The notes under the pieces were generated by a model. The model was not told the origin of the DNA, did not search any database, and saw only the letters and a list, made by a program, of their open reading frames with translations. A DNA stretch of 64,000 nt from Ischnura elegans (lineage: Eukaryota > Arthropoda > Insecta > Odonata > Coenagrionidae): positions 19,165 through 83,164 of the forward strand of contig NW_025791702.1 of NCBI RefSeq assembly GCF_921293095.1, written 5' to 3'. Of the stretch, positions 22,680-34,283 are shown piece after piece; positions within the stretch are counted from its first letter, which is position 1, and each line of letters starts with the position of its first letter. The position numbers and the translations under genes were made by a program.

Positions 22680-23380
22680 TGAATTGCGGCGGCAGAGGGG
22701 AAGAGAAAAATGCCTCCCAGGAATGTCACCTCACCTCCAGGCCTTCCGCCCCTCTTCCTCCCCCCCTCCGCCCTTCCCCGCCCGGCCGAGGACGACAGCA
22801 TCCCACGGTCCCAGGAGCCGGGAATTTCCAAAAATTCTGTAGCCATACCGGCAAAAAGTCGTCCCCCCCCCCATTCACTCTCACCGAGTGATGTCAGCCT
22901 CCAACCACATATCGTTTACAAAAAATTTCGACGACCTTAATCCAAACAACCGCTCCTCGCATACCGAATTCACATTTGAGGCATTACGGCCGGTATTCTC
23001 CTCTCCCAAAATCACTCGGACATGTATTTTTCACGCCAACCGCAACCCGCCGGAGGCGACTTTTACGTCTTCAGCGGTCACCTTATGAAGGTATTTATAT
23101 CTCCCCTTCTAAATCTCCTGAAATAATTTTTTTTCACACCATTTCCCGACGCAATTACCTTTCGAGCACCTTCCCCGAACGAACGACACCGGTTTCAGAT
23201 TTTTACCTGCTCGGGAAGTACCCCAAACGCAGTACTGTACTTCGAACATCGAGTCATCCAAAAAATCGAGTTAGTTCACAACAGCGGCGCACTCGGTTTT
23301 TTTACTCGACGGAAGACAAGTGCGCAAATTTTACTCCTTCCGAATTTCGACCCCATTTTCACAAAACCTTTAGTTAAATG
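22680..23380 (+). other. Polypyrimidine tract and 161-codon open frame
   Basis: A C/T-rich stretch (22740-22880, including variable C runs) ends in CTCTCACCGAG, which resembles a 3' splice acceptor. Immediately after it a plus-strand frame stays open from 22892 to the TAA ending at 23377. It contains no ATG, so it could only be an internal exon or chance. The frame is open in all six copies (ends 31094, 38812, 46530, 53718, 55628). The two outer copies read 21 codons further because TAA is TAC there. No domain is recognisable; the composition is R/S/T/P-rich. Confidence 0.25.
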
Positions 23381-24317
23381 CCTTAGGAACACGACCCCGT
23401 TGGTATTTTTCAAATATCTGCAAAACTCTGGCCACGGTGAATTTTTTAAACATTACCCCCCCCCACTTTTCTTTGGGACACTTGGAAACGTCACTTTCCA
23501 TTTTTTTTCCCTCCTACTAGGCCGATTTTCGTCCAGTATCTTTTAAATTCGCAATTTGCATTACTAAACGCTCATGTCCTATGAATTTCGACACCCCAGC
23601 ACGCATCCTTCCTATTTTTAAAAATTATTAAAAGGTCGTTGGAACCACCATTTCGCGTATATTCACGCGCCTTTCATTTATAAATCATTAAGTATGGCAA
23701 AAGTCTCCGTTTTTCTTTCGGATTCCGAAAGAGCACCACATAACACGTATTGAGGATGAATTTCAAGCATCCAGCACGTACTAAAGTGGTCGGAAAAATT
23801 TTTCAAATGTCACCGTTACAACTCTTTCACGTCCACGACTCAACTACAAAGTTTTACACGGATTTCCCGAATAACATGGTATTTAAAAATCCGAATTGCT
23901 GTGCATCTTGTTCAAGAATGTGTGTTGATGTGAAATAACACGTAAAACATTGCTTGGTGGCCACTTTGTGTTAAATAAACGGCTTTTTCCGTCATCTCGA
24001 CTGCTCGGCGTGGCATTTCGGAGTAAACTTAGGACAGGAATTTAGTGTACATTGTGGGATTAAAAATCTGAAACCAAGTGATTGTCGTACACACACGTTG
24101 TATGGTGTTGACAAAGATAAGAATTACATTTCTGTCTCGACGGTATAGCATATTATCGCCTTAGAGTTTGAAGTTAGGAGAAGGCAACCAGTACTGCATT
24201 ATAATTTTTTTTCCAAAATCGGTACGGTGCGGCGTGGGTTTCTGGACTACGAAATACGTTACATGCTGTAAGTTTTATGGTGAACATCAGAGATGAGAGA
24301 ATAGGAAAGAGAGCAAT

Positions 24318-24633
24318 CCGAAAACTTTGATAAATTTAGTCATAACTCCATAATTCTAACATAATTTGTTTTTCGTGCACTGCATCGGAAACCATTCTTG
24401 CTATTGTGTTACTTCAGCATGTTAATTAGGAATGGTCTGCAAGGGAGATGCAGAAAAAGCGAGAATGTTATTGATATTCTCCCCTTCTTCGGTTACTAGT
24501 GAATGACTGAGTCTCGTATTAATATACCATAAATCAACTAATAACTAGCTGGTCGCCTATTTCGCACTTGGCTGCGAACTGTCCGAGTATGGTTCCGCCG
24601 CCGCCGCCGCTAGATGGTGCGGCGTGCTTCTCC
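24318..24633. repeat. Block R, left copy in unit 1
   Basis: About 316 bases from CCGAAAACTTTG to GGCGTGCTTCTCC, repeated at the unit's right end (26265-26578). The left copy continues into CGGCGATTCACAGAC, the right copy into the next unit. Equivalent pairs occur in units 2-4. Confidence 0.9.
24607..24621 (+). promoter_or_regulatory. CTCF-like motif CCGCTAGATGGTGCG
   Basis: In left block R of unit 1, directly after a CCG run; followed by GCGTGCTTCTCCC. Confidence 0.5.
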
Positions 24634-25779
24634 CGGCGATTCACAGACTCTTTCTCTGCGCACATCGGCCGACGGAAAGGCGGCTACTGAAATAAGAAAC
24701 ATTCCTTCGGGTAACCGCGCGGGTGAGAAAATCACAGAGCGCCTATTTTCCCCTTCATTAAATCACGGGAATGAAAGAAAATTCTAAAATGTGATGCATC
24801 ATTCCCAATGCAGTCCCCCGTGACTTCGAAATAAATTTTTAGCCGTGGTGGACACGGATTATCGTAAACACCTTTAACTGTTTGTCACCGTTCCTTCCCA
24901 CTCTGAAAATGTTTCGTGCCCGAGTTGCTGCCCGCAGTTGTCCACGATTAAATTTTACATTTTCCCTAACGGTACCGTAAGTTCTTACTACATTTTTGCA
25001 TGCCACGGTGAATGACAATCGTTCTCCAGTCTCCTCGCCATCGGAGTGAAGCGGAAATTACATCCTTTCGCGAGCGATCGAAGAATTTCCTTATCCGAAT
25101 TAATTATTCCTCGTGAGTAGTCAGGTCTACTTTCCTTCCTCGATTGCACCCTAATTGCGTCAAATATCCTTCCTCTTCTCAATAAGTAATATCGTCACTG
25201 TCTGCCAGTGTCAACGACTTATCCTTAAACCGAACTCCCATAGTTGTACATATTCGCAGTACACGAGAAAAGTTCGCAGAGTTTCGGAGTATAGCCGTAC
25301 ATTTAGTCAGTAAAGGGAGAGAACCGATTAATTAATATCTTACGAATAGGCAATCCACATTTCTCTACATTCTATTAAAACGCACGGAACGACTTAATCC
25401 GTAGCAATAAATTTCCGTGCCTTCTGCCTTGAGTATATGTTAATGAACACACTCGTCTCTTCCACAATGATTTTCAAAGCATAACTCAATTATTTGGTAA
25501 GCTTTTCGTGACATTTAACTGTTTCGCTTGAGCGCTGAACAATATAGTTACCCTTAGTAACGAAGTTATTTGGTTTCCTGTTGGCTGTTTGCTACACCTA
25601 AACATTTCAATGCAAGACGTAACGCGAGTACAGCAAATAATGGAAACTTTGCATCGCTAATTCTTTCAACGTTACGTGCGACGTAACATAGCAACCGACG
25701 GTGGAAAATCATGGAATTCGCTTATCAAAAATGCCACTTTTTGCACCTCCTGCTAATTTTTATTGATAGGGAAATGTTG

Positions 25780-25935
25780 TCTGCTTAATATAAATTGCCT
25801 CCCGAAGACATATAAGACACGGGAGAAAAAAATCGATGAAAGCCATCGAACACCGGATTCAGACTCCAGAATAAAGGTTGATTATTTGCAGTAATAAAAT
25901 ATTACGGCGTTGGTGCTACCCACATCTTTATCATC
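25780..25935 (+). mobile_element. Possible LTR relic
   Basis: TATA-like words (AATATAAAT near 25787, CATATAAGAC near 25807) are followed by a polyadenylation signal AATAAA (25870-25875). A TTGGTGCTACCCACATC stretch (25910-25926) then resembles the start of an arthropod Gypsy-type leader, where a tRNA primer site would follow. No gag or pol sequence is present. Copies recur in units 2-4 near 33.5, 41.2 and 48.95 kb. The boundaries and the call are tentative. Confidence 0.25.
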
Positions 25936-25940
25936 CGATT

Positions 25941-26225
25941 TGGACTAGTTGTTAGAGTACGTTGCTACCACGCGCGCGGGGCCCACGTTCGATGCTTCAG
26001 GCACGCAATTTTTTTCACAATATTTTGTATTTCTTTCGCTGCGGCTCACGTTAAACTTTTAATTTCATTATTTCCAAACAGAACATAATTTTTTCTGAGA
26101 GCAAAATCTTTAATATCAACGAATGTAGTTTCATTATCCTTTCGATTTTATTAGTTTTCATGGGGCTGCTGTGGCCTGTAAGTTGACAAATAGCAATCCA
26201 ATTTCATACACTTTATCCAAATCGT
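25941..26225 (+). mobile_element. tRNA-headed SINE-like element, unit 1
   Basis: The head TGGACTAGTTGTTAGAGTAC contains an RNA polymerase III A-box-like TAGTTGTTAGAG. CACGTTCGATGC about 30 bases on is a degenerate B-box, and GCACGCA closes the tRNA-like part (to 26006). The body is a T-rich segment plus block Z, which also exists without a head at 22441. This is the structure expected of a tRNA-derived short interspersed element. No terminal poly-A or target duplication could be defined. A truncated head is fused to the same body at 54571-54810. Confidence 0.5.
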
Positions 26226-26264
26226 TTGCTGATTTCTACCGAATATTTTGATGTCCCTCGTGAA

Positions 26265-26578
26265 CCGAAAACTTTGATAAATTTAGTCATAACTCCATAA
26301 TTCTAACATAATTTTTTTTTCGTGCACTGCATCGGAAACCATTCTTGCTATTGTGTTACTTTAGCATGTTAATTAGGAATGGTCTGCAAGGGAGATGCAG
26401 AAAAAGCGAGAATGTTATTGATATTCTCCCCTTCTTCGGTTACTAGTGAATGACTAAGTCTCGTATTAATATACCATAAATTAACTAATAACTAGCTGGT
26501 CGCCTATTTCGCACTTGGCTGCGAACTGTCCGAGTATGGTTCCGCCGCCGCCGCTAGATGGTGCGGCGTGCTTCTCCG
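26265..26578. repeat. Block R, right copy in unit 1 (unit junction)
   Basis: Direct repeat of 24318-24633, ending at the junction where unit 2 starts (26584). Only a few differences from the left copy are visible. Confidence 0.9.
26551..26565 (+). promoter_or_regulatory. CTCF-like motif at unit 1/2 junction
   Basis: CCGCTAGATGGTGCG, 18 bases before the first base of unit 2. The same word stands 46 bases before unit 1, so the motif brackets the breakpoint. Confidence 0.5.
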
Positions 26579-28994
26579 CTTCTCAAACACAAGTTTGAAA
26601 GTTCGATTCCCCCGAGGGAGAGCGCACCCCGGCTATTGTTTACGACCGAGGTCAACAATGCCAATGCATCCGCTGTCGAGTCCTCGGATCTTGACTGTCT
26701 CGAACGATTACTATTAATGACAGCAATGGCACATAGCCTTTTCGTCCGAAGACGCAAAGCTTGCGTCCGTTTCGCACGTAAAATCACTTATAAATTCAAT
26801 CCATGAACACATCATTGTAAACCTGCACATTTCTCTCATTTCTCATCGTTGGTGAATGTTAATTTTGACTGAAGGAAATTAAATCCGGGCAATGCTATTA
26901 ACTGCCGACCACCGAGCGTCGCTCGGCGTATTGCATTTCATTTTCGCGTGCATAACTAGCGGACCACTTCCACTCCCATACGAATTGAGTTCCTGCAAGT
27001 CTCGACACGCACACTGACTAGGCAGCCGGTATCGGGGGTGTCGAGCCTGGAGAAAAGCAAAACAAAATGCTGTCGTCCGAACTTGCGTGTCATGCGATGG
27101 ATAAAATTGTGCTCCCGGAACATGAAGGACGCAATTTCTTTCTTTCATTATGTCTCGTTTACGTTGTAATGGCACGCTTGCAATCTGTTAAACGGACAAA
27201 GCTTGCAGATGCATTCGAGAAATATATTAATCGCGGAGTTGTTTCGTGAACGATTCATTACATCAATTCAATTACAGATTTATTGTAACAGTTACTCATC
27301 AAACGCACGACGTCCTATCAAAGACAATGAAACGCAAACGTACGATACTTACTATCGATACTAAATTCGCAACAATAAGAATTTTTCAATGCAAGCAATT
27401 AGTAGTGGAACACTTCCCACACGCAAATCGGTGCAACAACTTCAGCGTTCGTACTTGTCGAAACAATTGAAAACAACAGCAATGAAACCAGCAAACACCC
27501 GGTTGCTAAGGATAATTAGCACGTCAACAATCACATTTCTCATTCCCTTTCCCAGGAAAGACCAGCGATAAAAAAGTTTGATGTAATGAAATCGAGTAAT
27601 TATCACCCATGGCGAAAGCTATTTCAGTTTCGAGCCCCTACGGTTACCTCGTAACAATCAGTAACGCATTGCAAGAGCACAGTTTACATTTTTTCCCGAA
27701 AATCATAACACATGCGGTGTGCGAAAATGTGTGTGGAGGACTTAAAATAGTCTTCGACGCTTTGCACAATGCGTTCACACATTTCCGATAACCAACGCTG
27801 GACATAATTTTGCAAAATCACAAATAAACTTGCGTATGAGTGCCGCTACTTACAACATTTCACGGTTTCCATTCAATCATATGACAATGGCGTTTTGCTG
27901 GTCTCCAATTTCACGAGTCTGAGGAAACGTTTGTGATTTTACGTTTTACAATTAATTCCTTTTCTATATCCGATAAAATTCTTTCGGCCTCCGTGATGCT
28001 AACACTACGCTTTTCAAGTCACAAGTCAACTTAACACAGCATTACCATGGAATGTTATCGTTGCCCTAATTAATTATGAAGTTTCGCTGCCAAGAAGTTA
28101 TGAAATATCACACAAGGAATTATATTCGGACGAAAGGAAATTTAACAATAATCAACGCCGTCTGACAGTGGAAATGCGATGTGCACTTTTTAACATCGCT
28201 AACTGCTTTCACAACAGCGGTCCAAATACATAGCATTACACTTATTATTAATCCGGATCTGCCAATGTACATGACTTCACATATGCAGAGTAAACAACCA
28301 CGATGTAACACCGTTAACACTTCAATTAAACTTTACCGTAGTTAATTTTGTGACACCAAACAATCAGTTGCTAAGGGAAACATTCGCGAAAAATATTCTT
28401 CCTTCAACTCTTTCGTCAACATTTTTAACAACGCACTTTGCCTAAGATACATAGTGCAAGGGGAAACCATCAACGTCTTAGCACATTCAATGGCAAACAC
28501 TTTTAAATTATGCCACGATTCACTCAACTTGTTACAATTAAGGACGCCACGACTAATTTCTGTTTTCTTACGATGCACAATTACACCCTGGGATCAATCA
28601 ACCGTCAAACAGTGTATTAATCACATCACAGTTTACTTTTCTACGCAAAAGAGAAAGCCAAGGAATAACACAGACAACGAATATGAATGTGAAGAGTGTG
28701 AAAATAAGTAATAGCGTACTTACTCGGCTCTTCGGCTGTGGATCACAATCGCCATCGCTGTTGTCAACACACTTATTGCCGTACATTTCAATAACTTTTC
28801 CTATGCATCCAGCGACACAGACACTTTCACTCCTTTCCTCACGTTTGCTGATCGTCACGAAGAACACTACAGAACCGGCGTTATGTCAGTTACCGCTGTT
28901 AACATGCAACAATTATCACTGACATTAATTACTCGCGACGTCTTCTCACGACAGCTGCCGCAGCAAGAGCGATCGAGGAGTAATACAGAATCCG

Positions 28995-29009
28995 CCGCTA
29001 GATGGTGCG
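28995..29009 (+). promoter_or_regulatory. CTCF-like motif, unit 2 X1
   Basis: CCGCTAGATGGTGCG, 7717 bases from its unit 1 counterpart. Confidence 0.5.
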
Positions 29010-29849
29010 GGGGGAACCTCCAGCAGTCCACTAAGCGCATCTCAGTTGGGAATTTGGAATCGCCCGTGGGAAAGCAATTGGGATAATTATTCGCAACGCA
29101 GCGGCAATATGAGAATCCTTGCCATACCTAATGAACCATCGATTGTCAATTGTCGTGAACTATTAATGTTCTCGACAACAAAGGCAAACCGAACGACCAA
29201 ATCCTCGCCTTAAATTCGCAAATAATATCGTTAATTAAGCCATGATTCAAGCACAATGTAGTGAACATTTGCATAATTGGAATATAGAGTACTCTTGTAG
29301 CTCAAAATATCAACCAAAACGTACCTCATTATGCAGTCTTACGTGGATTTCGACGATTTCCTAGGGATTTTAAACCAATATTTCAAGTACGGATGCCACT
29401 GATATTCGTTTGGCGAAGGAAATGTTGTAGCAAAGCAATTACTGAAAGGGGCAGTACAATCTGGGAAATGTTTGTGAGTTTGCCTTTGACGTTTCAAAAT
29501 TAATTCCTCTTTTACGTCCGATAACATACCTTGGGCTTCGTTATGCTAACACTTCCCTTCTAAATTCACATGTTAAGTTATCACAGCTTACCATGAAACG
29601 TTGTCCCTGCCCTAATTATTTACGTTATTCCGCTGCCAACAAAAAATGAAATAGCACAAAAGGAATTACATTCCCACGAAAGGAACGTTAAGAATAACCA
29701 ACGACGCCTGACGAAGAACACTATAGAACCGGCGTTATGTCAGTAACCGCTGATAAACATGCAATAATTATAACTGATAATAATTATTCGCGTCGTCTTC
29801 TCACGACGGCTACCGCTGCAAGAGTGATCGAGTAGTTATTCGGATTCCG

Positions 29850-29864
29850 CCGATAGATGGCGCG
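29850..29864 (+). promoter_or_regulatory. CTCF-like motif, unit 2 X2
   Basis: CCGATAGATGGCGCG, unchanged from unit 1. Confidence 0.5.
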
Positions 29865-32321
29865 GGGGAGCCTTTTCGCAGTCGCTCGCCGTGGACGTCC
29901 ACAGCGGAATTTGAAATATCGAGCTAAGAGAAGATGGAATGATGCAAACAGTGCTTTAGATGGCAATATGTTACGAGGAGGTATGAAGTGCAGGACATGA
30001 TGGGTTACGAGTGGCAGCTTCTACATGAGATACAGAGGAGATTGAAGGTATTGATGGAACGAGCGATAAGAGAAGATAAGATGATGAAAACAGTGCCATT
30101 GATGGCAATATATTACGAGGAGATTCTATCGTTCTCACGTTACTTCACTTACTTAAACTCACGTTAAACTTGTAATTTCATTATTTTCAAACAGAGCATC
30201 ATTTTTCTGAGAGGATAATCTTTAATATCAACACTGAAATGACGGTTTCATTATCCTTTCGATTTCAGTAGTTTTCATGGGGCTGCTGTGGCCTGTAAGT
30301 TGACAAATACCAATCAAATATTATACACTTCATCCAAATAACGCCTTCCCGCATTTAAGATAATCTACGCCAAACATAATTTTGCAAAATCACACATGAA
30401 TTGCGGCGGCAGAGGGGAAGAGAAAAATGCCTCCCAGGAATGTCACCTCACCTCCAGGCCTTCCGCCCCTCTTCCTCCCCCCCTCCGCCCTTCCCCGCCC
30501 GGCCGAGGACGACAGCATCCCACGGTCCCAGGAGCCTGGAATTTCCAAAAATTCTGTAGCCATACCGGCAAAAAGTCGTCCCCTCCCCCATTCACTCTCA
30601 CCGAGTGATGTCAGCCTCCAACCACATATCGTTTGCAAAAAATTTCGACGACCTTAATCCAAACAACCGCTCCTCGCATACCGAATTCACATTTGAGGCA
30701 TTACGGCCGGTATTCTCCTCTCCCAAAATCACTCGGACATGTATTTTTCACGCCAACCGCAACCCGCCGGAGGCGACTTTTACGTCTTCAGCGGTCACCT
30801 TATGAAGGTATTTATATCTCCCCTTCTAAATCTCCTGAAATAATTTTTTTTCACACCATTTCCCGACGCAATTACCTTTCGAGCACCTTCCCCGAACGAA
30901 CGACACCGGTTTCAGATTTTTACCTGCTCGGGAAGTACCCCAAACGCAGTACTGTACTTCGAACATCGAGTCATCCAAAAAATCGAGTTAGTTCACAACA
31001 GCGGCGCACTCGGTTTTTTTACTCGACGGAAGACAAGTGCGCAAATTTTACTCCTTCCGAATTTCGACCCCATTTTCACAAAACCTTTAGTTAAATGCCT
31101 TAGGAACACGACCCCGTTGGTATTTTTCAAATATCTGCAAAACTCTGGCCACGGTGAATTTTTTAAACATTACCCCCCCCACTTTTCTTTGGGACACTTG
31201 GAAACGTCACTTTCCATTTTTTTTCCCTCCTACTAGGCCGATTTTCGTCCAGTATCTTTTAAATTCGCAATTTGCATTACTAAACGCTCATGTCCTATGA
31301 ATTTCGACACCCCAGCACGCATCCTTCCTATTTTTAAAAATTATTAAAAGGTCGTTGGAACCACCATTTCGCGTATATTCACGCGCCTTTCATTTATAAA
31401 TCATTAAGTATGGCAAAAGTCTCCGTTTTTCTTTCGGATTCCGAAAGAGCACCACATAACACGTATTGAGGATGAATTTCAAGCATCCAGCACGTACTAA
31501 AGTGGTCGGAAAAATTTTTCAAATGTCACCGTTACAACTCTTTCACGTCCACGACTCAACTACAAAGTTTTACACGGATTTCCCGAATAACATGGTATTT
31601 AAAAATCCGAATTGCTGTGCATCTTGTTCAAGAATGTGTGTTGATGTGAAATAACACGTAAAACATTGCTTGGTGGCCACTTTGTGTTAAATAAACGGCT
31701 TTTTCCGTCATCTCGACTGCTCGGCGTGGCATTTCGGAGTAAACTTAGGACAGGAATTTAGTGTACATTGTGGGATTAAAAATCTGAAACCAAGTGATTG
31801 TCGTACACACACGTTGTATGGTGTTGACAAAGATAAGAATTACATTTCTGTCTCGACGGTATAGCATATTATCGCCTTAGAGTTTGAAGTTAGGAGAAGG
31901 CAACCAGTACTGCATTATAATTTTTTTTCCAAAATCGGTACGGTGCGGCGTGGGTTTCTGGACTACGAAATACGTTACATGCTGTAAGTTTTATGGTGAA
32001 CATCAGAGATGAGAGAATAGGAAAGAGAGCAATCCGAAAACTTTGATAAATTTAGTCATAACTCCATAATTCTAACATAATTTTTTTTCGTGCACTGCAT
32101 CGGAAACCATTCTTGCTATTGTGTTACTTCAGCATGTTAATTAGGAATGGTCTGCAAGGGAGATGCAGAAAAAGCGAGAATGTTATTGATATTCTCCCCT
32201 TCTTCGGTTACTAGTGAATGACTGAGTCTCGTATTAATATACCATAAATTAACTAATAACTAGCTGGTCGCCTATTTCGCACTTGGCTGCGAACTGTCCG
32301 AGTATGGTTCCGCCGCCGCCG

Positions 32322-32336
32322 CCGCTAGATGGTGCG
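32322..32336 (+). promoter_or_regulatory. CTCF-like motif, unit 2 left R
   Basis: CCGCTAGATGGTGCG after a CCG run. Confidence 0.5.
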
Positions 32337-33655
32337 GCGTGCTTCTCCCGGCGATTCACAGACTCTTTCTCTGCGCACATCGGCCGACGGAAAGGCGGCT
32401 ACTGAAATAAGAAACATTCCTTCGGGTAACCGCGCGGGTGAGAAAATCACAGAGCGCCTATTTTCCCCTTCATTAAATCACGGGAATGAAAGAAAATTCT
32501 AAAATGTGATGCATCATTCCCAATGCAGTCCCCCGTGACTTCGAAATAAATTTTTAGCCGTGGTGGACACGGATTATCGTAAACACCTTTAACTGTTTGT
32601 CACCGTTCCTTCCCACTCTGAAAATGTTTCGTGCCCGAGTTGCTGCCCGCAGTTGTCCACGATTCAATTTTACATTTTCCCTAACGGTACCGTAAGTTCT
32701 TACTACATTTTTGCATGCCACGGTGAATGACAATCGTTCTCCAGTCTCTTCGCCATCGGAGTGAAGCGGAAATTACATCCTTTCGCGAGCGATCGAAGAA
32801 TTTCCTTATCCGAATTAATTATTCCTCGTGAGTAGTCAGGTCTACTTTCCTTCCTCGATTGCACCCTACATGCGTCAAATATCCTTCCTCTTCTCAATAA
32901 GTAATATCGTCACTGTCTGCCAGTGTCAACGACTTATCCTTAAACCGAACTCCCATAGTTGTACATATTCGCAGTACACGAGAAAAGTTCGCAGAGTTTC
33001 GGAGTATAGCCGTACATTTAGTCAGTAAAGGGAGAGAACCGATTAATTAATATCTTACGAATAGGCAATCCACATTTCTCTACATTCTATTAAAACGCAC
33101 GGAACGACTTAATCCGTAGCAATAAATTTCCGTGCCTTCTGCCTTGAGTATATGTTAACGAACACACTCGTCTCTTCCACAATGATTTTCAAAGCATAAC
33201 TCAATTATTTGGTAAGCTTTTCGTGACATTTAACTGTTTCGCTTGAGCGCTGAACAATATAGTTACCCTTAGTAACGAAGTTATTTGGTTTCCTGTTGGC
33301 TGTTTGCTACACCTAAACATTTCAATGCAAGACGTAACGCGAGTACAGCAAATAATGGAAACTTTGCATCGCTAATTCTTTCAACGTTACGTGCGACGTA
33401 ACATAGCAACCGACGGTGGAAAATCATGGAATTCGCTTATCAAAAATGCCACTTCTTGCACCTCCTGCTAATTTTTATTGATAGGGAAATGTTGTCTGCT
33501 TAATATAAATTGCCTCCCGAAGACATATAAGACACGGGAGAAAAAAATCGATGAAAGCCATCGAACACCGGATTCGCACTCCAGAATAAAGGTTGATTAT
33601 TTGCAGTAATAAAATATTACGGCGTTGGTGCTACCGACATCTTTATCATCCGATT

Positions 33656-33940
33656 TGGACTAGTTGTTAGAGTACGTTGCTACCACGCGCGCGGGGCCCA
33701 CGTTCGATGCTTCAGGCACGCAATTTTTTTCACAATATTTTGTATTTCTTTCGCTGCGGCTCACGTTAAACTTTTAATTTCATTATTTCCAAACAGAACA
33801 TAATTTTTTACGAGAGCAAAATCTTTAATATCAACAAATGTAGTTTCATCATCCTTTCGATTTTATTAGTTTTCATGGGGCTACTGTGGCCTGTAAGTTG
33901 ACAAATAGCAATCCAATTTCATACGCTTTATCCAAATCGT
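33656..33940 (+). mobile_element. tRNA-headed SINE-like element, unit 2
   Basis: Same head and body as in unit 1, with CTACTGTGGCC instead of CTGCTGTGGCC in the body. Confidence 0.5.
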
Positions 33941-34268
33941 TTGCTGATTTCTACCGAATATTTTGATGTCCCTCGTGAACCGAAAACTTTGATAAATTTA
34001 GTCATAACTCCATAATTCTAACATAATTTTTTTTTCGTGCACTGCATCGGAAACCATTCTTGCTATTGTGTTACTTCAGCATGTTAATTAGGAAAGGTCT
34101 GCAAGGGAGATGCAGAAAAAGAAGGATTGTTATTGATATTCTCCCCTTCTTCGGTTACTAGTGAATGACTAAGTCTCGTATTAATATACCATAAATTAAC
34201 TAATAACTAGCTGGTCGCCTATTTCGCACTTGGCTGCGAACTGTCCGAGTATGGTTCCGCCGCCGCCG

Positions 34269-34283
34269 CCGCTAGATGGTGCG
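34269..34283 (+). promoter_or_regulatory. CTCF-like motif at unit 2/3 junction
   Basis: CCGCTAGATGGTGCG, 18 bases before unit 3. Confidence 0.5.

Larger units (their letters stand above)
18867..26583. repeat. 7.7-kb tandem unit 1
   Basis: First of four head-to-tail units (7717 bp). Internal order: left block 18867-19350, segment X1 20170-21430, segment X2 21520-22200, small ORF 22280-22450, block Z 22441-22625, polypyrimidine/open-frame region 22680-23380, family-B-like region 23400-23940, block R 24318-24633, LTR-like stretch 25780-25935, tRNA-headed repeat 25941-26225, and a second R 26265-26578. Only short frames occur and none has a recognisable domain. Unit 1 differs from units 2-3 at scattered sites, for example CTAATTGCG near 25152 where they have CTACATGCG. 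Confidence 0.97.
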
